DNA from: a bacterium
GTDB taxonomy: Bacteria > Patescibacteriota > Gracilibacteria > UM-FILTER-43-11
Assembly (NCBI GenBank): GCA_030426875.1
Contig: JAUHXI010000074.1
Coordinates: 1-6,901 of the forward strand
Direction: 5' to 3'
Length of the DNA stretch: 6,901 bases
Positions 1-5,622 of this stretch are shown piece by piece (position 1 is the first letter of the stretch; each line of letters starts with the position of its first letter). Under the pieces are notes generated by a model. That model made no database searches. It had not been told where the DNA came from and worked only from the letters and a program-made list of their open reading frames with translations. Made by a program: the position numbers and the translations under genes.

Positions 1-1
1 C

Positions 2-88
2 AATGAGTATGACCCCAGTTAGGCTGAGTAAAATATTTTTAGTTTTACTGAGGGGGATGTGGATTTCATTTCCGACGGCTTTGATCAT
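2..88 (-). CDS. STM3941-like membrane protein, N-terminal fragment cut by the window edge
   Basis: An ORF starts at the ATG at 88-86 and stays open for 29 codons to the left edge. It encodes a short polar strand with the motif EIHIPLSKTK (residues 8-17), followed by the start of a hydrophobic helix (ILLSLTGVILI). From family knowledge, proteins labelled STM3941 family begin with this pattern: an 'E-I-x-I-P-L-S-x-x-K' stretch leading into the first of two membrane helices. The ORF starts 16 bases after the dehydrogenase stop on the same strand, so it is probably the third gene of that transcript. No Shine-Dalgarno sequence is visible. The gene at 1434-895 looks like a full-length member of the same family, so this may be a paralogue. 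The call rests on a short fragment; function is unknown. Confidence 0.55.
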   Translation of the reverse strand, partial: MIKAVGNEIHIPLSKTKNILLSLTGVILI

Positions 89-104
89 GGTGTGTTTGAG
101 TGTC

Positions 105-884
105 TTAAGTTGTATCTTGGAGTTTTTTAATTGTTTTTAATTTCATACGCATGGAAAAAAAAGGACTTAGTTTTAGCATGATTCGCTGACCAGGGCTGAG
201 GCCGGTTAAGACGGTGAGTTTGCCTTTCATCATACCATTGTAGGCGTCTTGAGCCACTTTTTTTGCACTGTGGGTTTTTTTAAATAGAACTGTTTTATCC
301 ATTCCAGAGCGTTTTCCAAAATCAGTTTCTGTCGCCCCAGGCATCACAGCGGTCACGGTCACTCCGCTGCCCCGCACTTCTTCCGAAATGGCTAGGCTAA
401 AGGATTGAACGTAGGCTTTTGTGGCGTAGTAGACCGCTTGTAGCGGGCCAGGGAAGAGGGCGGCGGTGGAGGACACGTTCATGATTTTTCCGTTTTTCCG
501 CTTTATAAAATCGGGTAGAAAATAGCGAGTCAGGGAGCTCAGGGCCACAATATTGAGCTGAATCATGGCTTCATCTTGGCTCCAGTCTCGTTCATGAAAT
601 TTGCCCATCCCACCAAAGCCAGCATTGTTGATGAGGCAATTGATTTCAATTTTGGATTTAACCACTTCATAGTAAACTTCTTGGGTGGCTTTTTGTTGAC
701 TCAAGTCTTTTACAATCACCAACACGTTGACACCGTATTTTTTCTCCAACTCTTTTTTTAAGGCGTCTAATTTTTTTTGATCTCGAGCCACGATCACTAA
801 ATCACCACCATTTTTAGCATGTATTCTAGCGAGCTCCATTCCAATCCCACTGGATGCACCGGTGATGAGGGCTGTATTCTTCAT
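105..884 (-). CDS. Short-chain dehydrogenase/reductase (SDR), classical type
   Basis: This is a 259-residue cytosolic NAD(P)-dependent oxidoreductase of the classical SDR fold. The Rossmann cofactor motif TGASSGIG is at residues 8-15. Arg34 after the second strand suggests, but does not prove, NADP(H) preference. Asp60 fits the adenine-contacting position and NNAG is at 86-89. The catalytic tetrad is complete: Asn111, Ser139 (in NVSS), Tyr152 and Lys156 (YYATK). A PG motif follows at 182-183. Length and motifs are normal for the family and nothing looks broken. The C-terminus is basic. The substrate cannot be told from sequence; members of this SDR subgroup are often annotated DltE/YqjQ-like or simply 'SDR family NAD(P)-dependent oxidoreductase'. 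The gene begins 10 bases after the upstream STM3941-like gene ends and is followed 16 bases later by a second such ORF, suggesting one transcript. Confidence 0.93.
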   Translation of the reverse strand: MKNTALITGASSGIGMELARIHAKNGGDLVIVARDQKKLDALKKELEKKYGVNVLVIVKDLSQQKATQEVYYEVVKSKIEINCLINNAGFGGMGKFHERDWSQDEAMIQLNIVALSSLTRYFLPDFIKRKNGKIMNVSSTAALFPGPLQAVYYATKAYVQSFSLAISEEVRGSGVTVTAVMPGATETDFGKRSGMDKTVLFKKTHSAKKVAQDAYNGMMKGKLTVLTGLSPGQRIMLKLSPFFSMRMKLKTIKKLQDTT

Positions 885-894
885 AAAGTGCGTA

Positions 895-1434
895 TTATTT
901 TTTATGACTTTGGCTCAGGCCTTCTTGCATCCATTTTTCTAAATCTTCAAAGGAGCACTTGAGCAAGAGGCTGCCAACCGCAAAAGGTCTACCGTATATT
1001 CTTTCCCCCAATTTTAACAATCTTTTAGAAAATGAAGACTCAAATCTTCTGATGAATGAATCAGGGTCATACATTATTTTTGTTAAATGATAATAAGGAT
1101 TTTGACGATTAGCTCTTATTTCCTTCACCGCTCCCCATTCCACAAATCCTAACTTATTTCCCAACATATTTGAGTGATCTTGAAAGCCCGTTTCATTTAT
1201 GGTAAGCCCAATTTTATCATTAGAGCTGATCCATTTTATATAAATAATCAGGCCGATTATGCCCAATATCGAACAAAAAATACCCAACGCTATTCCAAAA
1301 GGTCCACCTTGTCCTGGTTCATCTGCATTAAATGCTAAATTTATACATAAGATAATAGAACCTAGCATCATTAATCCCATTAAACTGGCCATACCATCAC
1401 TTTTTAAGATTTTGATGGGGTATTTCTTTTTCAT
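895..1434 (-). CDS. STM3941-family-like two-helix membrane protein, unknown function
   Basis: This 179-residue protein has a basic N-terminus, a hydrophobic helix at about 15-35, a polar loop rich in Gly, Pro and acidic residues (36-45), a second helix at about 46-68, and then a soluble domain of about 110 residues. The domain carries the pattern 'GLTINETGFQDHSN...GFVEWGAVKEI' (about 76-106), a block around Tyr118 to Arg129, and a C-terminal 'YGRPFAVGSLLLKCSFEDL' segment. From memory this order matches the STM3941 family, whose soluble part resembles a PH-like domain; I cannot verify this here. No catalytic residues are recognised and the function is unknown. The gene is probably the first of a three-gene minus-strand transcript, with an SDR 10 bases downstream and a related fragment after it. 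The start codon has no Shine-Dalgarno site; the preceding bases are A-rich. Confidence 0.75.
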   Translation of the reverse strand: MKKKYPIKILKSDGMASLMGLMMLGSIILCINLAFNADEPGQGGPFGIALGIFCSILGIIGLIIYIKWISSNDKIGLTINETGFQDHSNMLGNKLGFVEWGAVKEIRANRQNPYYHLTKIMYDPDSFIRRFESSFSKRLLKLGERIYGRPFAVGSLLLKCSFEDLEKWMQEGLSQSHKK

Positions 1435-1613
1435 TTTTTGGTGATCAAGATTAATTTTTAATTGAATGTAGATATTCTTTCAAATTGAATGAGCGATTTT
1501 TTAATGCTATTGAGTGTCCAGATAAGGTTTCTATTCGATTTTATCACAAAATTTGAGCTTGCGGTCTCATTTATATCTCATTAAAATGGGCCAAATATTC
1601 TAACATCTTTCTC
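1435..1613. promoter_or_regulatory. Divergent intergenic region with weak promoter candidates and a 9-base direct repeat
   Basis: This 179-base AT-rich gap separates the starts of two divergent genes and must hold their promoters. For the minus-strand gene, TTGAAA (1483-1478) and TAAAAA (1460-1455) are 17 bases apart. For the plus-strand gene, TAAAAT (1582-1587) lies 17 bases from a poor TTGCGG (1559-1564), and a TTTG occurs at 1552-1555. None is a strong match to the sigma70 or the Bacteroidota (TTTG/TAnnTTTG) consensus. The word AATTGAATG occurs twice (1460-1468 and 1483-1491), 23 bases apart, touching both minus-strand promoter candidates; it could be an operator or chance. No hairpin terminator or RNA gene was recognised. 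Confidence 0.25.
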
Positions 1614-2138
1614 ATGAACCCTCTTATTATTGTTCTTATACTTGTTTTAGCTTTTTTTGCCTTCATGCAATTCTCCGGTAAAGGTCTTGCTGGCTTTTTT
1701 AAAGGAGGGTCTGAGTTGATGGCAGATTTTTATGGGTTGAATCCTGATGAAAAAATTGTGGAACAGTTTCCTTGCCAGGTTGATCCGAATGCCCATGTTA
1801 GTAAGGGGAAGATGGTGGCTTTGACAGCGGTGGGGGTCCATTTAAAAAAAGGGAGGTCTTACCAAATGGTGATCACTGATCGCGACCGCTTAATCATGGC
1901 TTCGGGGAATGATCACCGGGTCACTTTTGATAAAAATAATGTGCCCAAAATCACTGACACGAATGTTGTGGGTCGGGCTAATATTCCTGGAGCTGGAGAA
2001 AAAGGGCACATCCTCCAAATTGACTCACCTTTGATCGATGAGCTCATGATACTCGGCGACGCAGAGGTTTTCGAGATCAGTGTGCCTGTTGATTCTATTC
2101 CCCTTGTGTTTGAATGGCTAAAAAAGGTTAAAAAATGA
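1614..2138 (+). CDS. Membrane-anchored protein of unknown function
   Basis: This is the only plus-strand gene, encoding 174 residues. The N-terminus (about 3-19) is a single hydrophobic helix without a clear signal-peptidase site, so I read it as a membrane anchor. A Gly/Lys-rich linker follows (about 22-32) and then a soluble domain of about 135 residues rich in beta-type segments. The segment 'YQMVITDRDRLIMAS' (about 83-97) resembles the strand-turn-strand pattern of bacterial PH-like domains, in which a 'T-x-x-R-L' stretch is common. That resemblance is weak and is only a lead. The protein ends with a basic KKVKK tail. I do not recognise the family. The start follows the first ATG after the divergent intergenic region, without a Shine-Dalgarno site. 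Its stop (TGA, 2136-2138) lies inside the end of the converging CPBP gene, an 11-base overlap. Confidence 0.8.
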   Translation: MNPLIIVLILVLAFFAFMQFSGKGLAGFFKGGSELMADFYGLNPDEKIVEQFPCQVDPNAHVSKGKMVALTAVGVHLKKGRSYQMVITDRDRLIMASGNDHRVTFDKNNVPKITDTNVVGRANIPGAGEKGHILQIDSPLIDELMILGDAEVFEISVPVDSIPLVFEWLKKVKK

Positions 2139-2835
2139 GCGTATAGCCGACCCAAAAAATACCAGCATCTACAAGCATATGACTGATCCATGGTGCCCAC
2201 AGAGATTGATTTTTTTCGTATTGCCAGGCCCAAAACACGCCTCCGATTCCCACACCTAGGCTCAGCAGGTAGGTGAGGGGATTGGACCATCCAAAAAAGA
2301 CCGCTAAAACGATGATGTGGTGCAACATGAAACCGGTGCTCGAAATCAAATTGGCCCACAGGGGTTTGAGGCTTTCTCTCAGTTGTCCGTAGACGAACCA
2401 GCGCCAGTAGTATTCTTCTAACAGTGAGTGGATGAGTGAGTAAAAGGTGCCAAGGATGATGTAAGCGCTGACACTTTTGATGCCCATTCCCGCTATCTTT
2501 ACTTGAATTTTGGCTTTTAGGTCGAATAAAATCTCGCTCGAAATCAGCTCGGAGTTGAGGAGGGATGTCATTAGACCATATTCTAGAACGGCAAACAGGA
2601 TACCCAATCCCATCACCCAACCCCATGTGAGTTTGAATTTGAATTTTATTTTCTTTCTTAAAACCCAGGCTACCCACCACAAAGGCAGGGTGAATTGGAT
2701 GGTTTTGCCAATCCCATAAACCATTTGCTGAAGGAGGCTTGATTGATCTGCCAGCTGAAAAAAGTAAAAAAAGGTTAAAATGCTGGGGAATAAAATGACG
2801 ATGAGGATTCCTGTGATGGTTCGTTTGTGTGGCAT
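2128..2835 (-). CDS. CPBP-family intramembrane glutamic protease (Rce1/Abi-like)
   Basis: This is a 235-residue polytopic membrane protein with hydrophobic segments at about 8-26, 45-60, 71-90, 122-139, 160-180, 187-204 and near the C-terminus. The three signature motifs of the CPBP (CAAX protease and bacteriocin-processing) family are present: EEYYWR (140-145, EExxxR), F169-x-x-x-H173 and H219-x-x-x-D223. These place the expected glutamates and histidines inside the membrane, so the enzyme looks catalytically intact. Bacterial members have been linked to peptide maturation or self-immunity and to other membrane proteolysis; the substrate here is unknown. No bacteriocin precursor was seen nearby. 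The start lies 18 bases after the stop of the 112-residue membrane protein, so the two are probably co-transcribed. The 3' end overlaps the convergent plus-strand gene by 11 bases. Confidence 0.88.
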   Translation of the reverse strand: MPHKRTITGILIVILFPSILTFFYFFQLADQSSLLQQMVYGIGKTIQFTLPLWWVAWVLRKKIKFKFKLTWGWVMGLGILFAVLEYGLMTSLLNSELISSEILFDLKAKIQVKIAGMGIKSVSAYIILGTFYSLIHSLLEEYYWRWFVYGQLRESLKPLWANLISSTGFMLHHIIVLAVFFGWSNPLTYLLSLGVGIGGVFWAWQYEKNQSLWAPWISHMLVDAGIFWVGYTLIF

Positions 2836-2853
2836 TTTTATTTAAATAGAGCC

Positions 2854-3192
2854 TTATGCTTCGACGCCTTCCCTTTTCCTTTTGTCTTTATTTGATAAGA
2901 ATTTTCTAAAAATAAGGGGGGTCAGGGTGTGAAAAATAATGAAGCTGTAAATGACAATTTTAAAAACAGCGGCCTCTTGATCACGGATAAAATCAGTGGG
3001 GTTTAAAATTTCTGGGTCGCTTAAAACACTGGTGTCGACAATTAAAGTTGCACTCAGAAGAACGGCTAAAATCCACAGTCCTGTTCCCACCAAGGCACCT
3101 ACGACATACTTTTTCTGATGGTTGCTTTTTCGGGTCACGCCTAAAAGAAGGGTGTAGTAAATCAGTAAGATTAGTAAATGGAGAATGAGCAT
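2854..3192 (-). CDS. Small hypothetical membrane protein (three predicted helices)
   Basis: This 112-residue protein has hydrophobic helices at about 2-19, 30-52 and 74-95. Short basic loops (TRKSNHQKK, 20-28) and a strongly basic tail (RKFLSNKDKRKRE, about 96-108) suggest by the positive-inside rule that those parts face the cytoplasm. The acidic segment between helices 2 and 3 (about 53-73, DTSVLSDPEILNPTDFIRDQE) would then be outside. I recognise no family or catalytic motif. It lies directly upstream of the CPBP protease gene (18 bases) on the same strand, so it could be a partner or substrate of that protease; this is only positional inference. The ATG at 3192-3190 is the first Met of the frame. 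It has no Shine-Dalgarno sequence. Confidence 0.7.
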   Translation of the reverse strand: MLILHLLILLIYYTLLLGVTRKSNHQKKYVVGALVGTGLWILAVLLSATLIVDTSVLSDPEILNPTDFIRDQEAAVFKIVIYSFIIFHTLTPLIFRKFLSNKDKRKREGVEA

Positions 3193-3254
3193 TGCAATGG
3201 TGTCAGTTAGTTTTTATTTTTTGGTGAGGTTATCATAGCACATTTTGAAATCCC

Positions 3255-3278
3255 GTAGAGACGCAGAATCTTGCGTTT
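3255..3278. repeat. Degenerate palindromic repeat, copy 1 (GTAGAGACGC family)
   Basis: GTAGAGACGC at the left is followed by AGAATCT and GCGT, giving an ACGCA (3261-3265)/TGCGT (3272-3276) stem with a 6-base loop. The left arm is the same as in the copy at 5893-5920, but the right arm has decayed (GCGTTTGCCC where GCGTCTCTAC is expected). It shares the core 'ATCTTGCGT' with the copy at 5591-5611. It lies in the 92-base gap between the asparaginase stop and the start of the 112-residue membrane protein. Confidence 0.65.
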
Positions 3279-3284
3279 GCCCAA

Positions 3285-3773
3285 TTATTCAATGGTTTCA
3301 AATTCTCCTGTTTCTTTATTTTTGCGGAAGTTGTCCCACCGAAAATAGCGGCCATCCATCGAAAGGTAGACACCTGGCTCCAAGGTTTGAACAAAGGCTA
3401 ACGCGCTTCCTAAATTAAAAAGGCTACATGAGCCATCGATGGAATAGGGAATCATGGCACCAGTGATCACTACTGTCTTTTCTTTTAGCACTCCTGAAAT
3501 GACCTCAGCCGTCTTCTGCATGGTGTCAGTTCCATGGGTGATGACAATGTGATTTTCTTGAGCATCAATGCATTTTTGAGCGATGAACTCTCGATCTTTT
3601 TTCTGCATGTTTAAGCTATCCATGAACATCAGTTTTTCCACATCGGTTTCCAGTCGAGACCGGCTGACTTCCAGCATTTGAGGAACATGAGTTTCTTTAA
3701 CCACTAGCGTTTGACTGATGGGGTCATATTCTTTATCGAAGGTGCCACCGGTGATGAAGATCTTGATTTGCAT
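3285..3773 (-). CDS. Short single-domain L-asparaginase/glutaminase-like protein
   Basis: This 162-residue protein covers only the N-terminal domain of the asparaginase/glutaminase fold, which in full-length enzymes is about 320-340 residues with two domains. The nucleophile motif TGGTFDK is at 8-14 (Thr11). The DS pair used in substrate binding fits at 52-53. The second signature, HGTDTMQKTA, is at 80-89 (Thr82-Asp83). A 'TGAM-P...D...FNL' block follows at about 106-121. I do not see a lysine where the catalytic Lys of the classical enzymes is expected after the FNL block, so activity is uncertain. The ORF ends in a normal stop and no remnant of the C-terminal domain lies downstream, so this looks like a natural short form; short asparaginase-domain proteins are known in several bacterial groups. 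There is no signal peptide; cytosolic. It lies 100 bases after the ABC ATPase gene, beyond an inverted-repeat element, and is probably transcribed separately or by read-through. Confidence 0.85.
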   Translation of the reverse strand: MQIKIFITGGTFDKEYDPISQTLVVKETHVPQMLEVSRSRLETDVEKLMFMDSLNMQKKDREFIAQKCIDAQENHIVITHGTDTMQKTAEVISGVLKEKTVVITGAMIPYSIDGSCSLFNLGSALAFVQTLEPGVYLSMDGRYFRWDNFRKNKETGEFETIE

Positions 3774-3792
3774 TGATTTGGGGGGTTATTTT

Positions 3793-3877
3793 TTGATTTA
3801 CTAATGACTGATTAGTGATTTCTGATTTTAGATTTAAGACAAGATTTAGAATAGAAAAAACAGAAATCGTAAATCAA
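3793..3877. repeat. Nested inverted-repeat element at the 3' end of the ABC ATPase gene
   Basis: Three sets of perfect inverted arms are nested here. TTGATTTAC (3793-3801) pairs with GTAAATCAA (3869-3877). GATTTCTG (3817-3824) pairs with CAGAAATC (3861-3868), directly continuing the right side of the outer stem. The left-side bulge between them folds by itself through ACTAAT (3800-3805) and ATTAGT (3811-3816). The predicted shape is a long stem with a side hairpin and a 36-base AT-rich loop. The right end covers the stop codon of the ATPase gene (TGA, at 3876-3874). No uninterrupted T-run follows on either strand, so it is not a textbook intrinsic terminator. It could be a decayed miniature mobile element or a 3'-end stabiliser. 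AT-richness raises the chance of accidental pairing. Confidence 0.5.
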
Positions 3878-4764
3878 TCCAGGTTGAGTTTCTTCAAATA
3901 TTCATGCTCTAGACTATTGCCGGAGTTGATACTGCGTACTCCAATTTTATCTTTTAACAGTTGCTCTAGGATTAAGGCGTTGGCTGCTTCGGTAGTCAAT
4001 ACTTCATGGTTGAATTCAATGTGGCAGCACTTTTCTTCTTCTGACCAACTGGCTTTGTTGATGCCTTTTAATTTTTCAATGGTTTTAAGATTGGGCATTT
4101 CACTGAGTTTAAAATTCAACTCAGTGTTTTGGCTCACCAGTTCTTCAACAGGTCCTTCATAGACCATTTCGCCTTTGCTGATGATGCCTACGTGATCGCA
4201 GATTTGTTCGATTTCTGCCAAATTATGTGAGCTGATGACCACAGTTCGGTTGTGGTTGAGGGTTTGAATGAGATGGCGAATGTCATGGGCATTTTTAGGA
4301 TCCAGTCCTGCTGTGGGTTCGTCAAATAGTAAGATGTCTGGGTCTCCTAATAGCGCTTGGGCGATGCCGATGCGTTTGTACATGCCGTGGCTACATTTGT
4401 TCACGGGGACTTTGGCACTCCCTTCCATGTTCACAGCTTTGAGCACTCGCTTGATTTCGCTATCCACCTTTGAAGATTCTACACCCGATAATTTGGCTAA
4501 AATTTTGAGTTGAGAATCGATGCGCCGTCCCACCCCAAACCGAGCGTCTTGGGGCAGCATTCCCATTTTTCCTGGCATGTCAAAGGTACCTGCATTGGCT
4601 GAAATGAAGCCTCCTAAGATGCTAAAGGTAGTTGTTTTACCAGCTCCATTTTCTCCTAAAAATCCATATACGGTGTTTTTAGGGACCTTCATGTTCAGCC
4701 CTTTAAGGGCTACTTTGCGGCCATATGATTTTTTAAGGCCAGTGATGCTAAGGGCAGTGGTCAT
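3874..4764 (-). CDS. ABC transporter ATP-binding protein (ABC-2 exporter type)
   Basis: This 296-residue cytosolic ATPase would drive the membrane permease encoded just upstream. Walker A GENGAGKTT is at 37-45, the Q-loop Gln is at 72, a signature-position motif CSHGM is at 124-128 (a variant of LSGGQ, of the SxGM type common in exporter ATPases), Walker B ILLFDEP is at 144-150, the D-loop AGLDP is at 152-156 and the H-loop His is at 180. A C-terminal extension of about 90 residues (about 207-296) is usual in the CcmA/NatA-like group paired with ABC-2 permeases. All ATPase motifs are intact. The start ATG overlaps the permease stop as ATGA (4764-4761), implying translational coupling. The substrate is unknown. 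The stop codon lies within an inverted-repeat arm. Confidence 0.95.
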   Translation of the reverse strand: MTTALSITGLKKSYGRKVALKGLNMKVPKNTVYGFLGENGAGKTTTFSILGGFISANAGTFDMPGKMGMLPQDARFGVGRRIDSQLKILAKLSGVESSKVDSEIKRVLKAVNMEGSAKVPVNKCSHGMYKRIGIAQALLGDPDILLFDEPTAGLDPKNAHDIRHLIQTLNHNRTVVISSHNLAEIEQICDHVGIISKGEMVYEGPVEELVSQNTELNFKLSEMPNLKTIEKLKGINKASWSEEEKCCHIEFNHEVLTTEAANALILEQLLKDKIGVRSINSGNSLEHEYLKKLNLD

Positions 4765-5300
4765 AGGTCACGTTTTTTAAAAATTAGAAAGCCTAGGGTG
4801 CTAAATAAAGCGGTATAACCTAGATAGATCAATACGGAGTTGAGCATCAGTTGGGTGCCAGGAACGAACAAGCCTTTCCAGTAGTCTAGATTGAAGGGGG
4901 ACATCCAGGGGTACCAGTTCATGATCACACCAGCTCCAATCACTGTGGCGGCTGAAAGGAGGAGGGCTAAAAAAGGTCGTTTGACCCATGAAGAGAACAT
5001 GAAAACCATGCTCGAAAAGGCGAGGAGTGGCGTGATGCCAGCCAGCCAGTACTTTAGACTGTATCCTAAGACCTTAAGGGTGTCGAAATTATCGAGTTTA
5101 AAGTGTCCGTAGAGCACTGCGATTAGTGTTGCTGTTAGTGTGATTAGGGCAATCTCTGCCAAAGCGCTGGCAAATTTGGACCAATAAATTTTGGCGCGTG
5201 AGGTTCTAAAAAGGTAGTAGCGGAAGGTGCCATCGTAATTTTCTTGGGCCAGTTTGTCGTAATGGATCATTAGGATCAGTGCTGGTGTGCCCAACAGCAT
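4761..5300 (-). CDS. ABC-2 type permease, C-terminal part (separated by frameshift)
   Basis: This 179-residue ORF holds most of an ABC-2 permease. It contains the family's cytoplasmic coupling segment after the second helix (ENYDGTFRYYLFRTSRAKIYWSKF, compare the usual E-x-x-x-GT-x-x-x-LL-x-x-P-x-x-R; about 19-42 here), then hydrophobic segments at about 45-65, 83-103, 107-131 and 150-172, and a basic end (KKRDL). Its ATG at 5300-5298 overlaps the stop of the upstream ORF (TAATG). That ATG lies inside what should be transmembrane helix 2: read upstream in the same frame, the sequence continues as PICTIV before this Met, completing the helix. So the real gene start is probably at 5566, and this ORF is the 3' piece of one gene of about 268 codons. 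If translation restarts here, helix 2 would be truncated to about 12 residues. Confidence 0.85.
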   Translation of the reverse strand: MLLGTPALILMIHYDKLAQENYDGTFRYYLFRTSRAKIYWSKFASALAEIALITLTATLIAVLYGHFKLDNFDTLKVLGYSLKYWLAGITPLLAFSSMVFMFSSWVKRPFLALLLSAATVIGAGVIMNWYPWMSPFNLDYWKGLFVPGTQLMLNSVLIYLGYTALFSTLGFLIFKKRDL

Positions 5301-5566
5301 TACAATGGTACAGATAGGAAAGATTGGACAATGTCGTTACTGTTAAGCTTTAGAAACTCCACCATAAAATTGAAGCTCATGCGGTAGAGCTCAGGATCAA
5401 TTCCCCCTTGGTTCACCACGCGACGAATAGCCTCTTGCTGAACCTCTTCCACCACATGAATGGCGAGGGCAAAAATCACGACGTACAACACCAAAAAGAA
5501 AATGGTTTTTTTGCTTTTTAGTGAGGTTAAAAGGTTGTCCTTAAAGAGGATGAGGAATGCTTTCAT
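5300..5566 (-). pseudogene. ABC-2 type permease, N-terminal part, ended early by a probable one-base deletion
   Basis: This 88-codon ORF encodes the start of the permease: a basic N-terminus, helix 1 at about 21-39, and an external loop to about residue 80. It then runs into six residues (LSVPL after Phe83) and a TAA at 5302-5300. Adding one T to the TTT run at 5321-5319 (minus strand) would join Ser82-Phe to PICTIVM and the next ORF, giving a continuous helix 2 and a protein of about 268 residues, a normal ABC-2 permease size. The junction has no classical slippery heptamer (X-XXY-YYZ), so programmed frameshifting is unlikely. Either the gene is disrupted in this genome or the base is a sequencing or assembly error in a short homopolymer. 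The permease would form the membrane pore with the ATPase at 4764-3874. Confidence 0.8.
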
Positions 5567-5590
5567 TGGTGATTCATTATTTATTCAGGT

Positions 5591-5611
5591 GAGACGCAAA
5601 ATCTTGCGTCC
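5591..5611. repeat. Palindromic repeat, copy 2 (GAGACGC family)
   Basis: GACGCA (5593-5598) and TGCGTC (5605-5610) form a perfect 6-base stem around the loop AAATCT, preceded by GA and followed by CGTAC. It shares the GAGACGC left arm and the ATCTTGCGT core with copy 1 at 3255-3278. It lies in the 56-base gap between the stop of the 77-residue membrane protein and the start of the permease gene, so it separates otherwise adjacent minus-strand genes. Confidence 0.65.
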
Positions 5612-5622
5612 GTACATCATTT

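Noticed and set aside
1913..2680. Long minus-strand ORF of 255 codons overlapping two genes
   Set aside because: It lies in another frame over the CPBP gene and antisense to the plus-strand gene, both of which have convincing protein features. Its product is rich in Arg, His, Pro and Ser with no domain, typical of a shadow frame.
3815..4162. Plus-strand ORF of 115 codons opposite the ATPase gene
   Set aside because: It is antisense to the well-supported ATPase and starts inside the inverted-repeat element. Its composition is that of a shadow frame and no motif is seen.
5298..5330. Programmed ribosomal frameshift in the permease
   Set aside because: The junction (TCT TTC CTA) has no canonical slippery heptamer; slippage would leave the P-site tRNA poorly paired. 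I saw no clear downstream pseudoknot. A deletion or sequence error is simpler.
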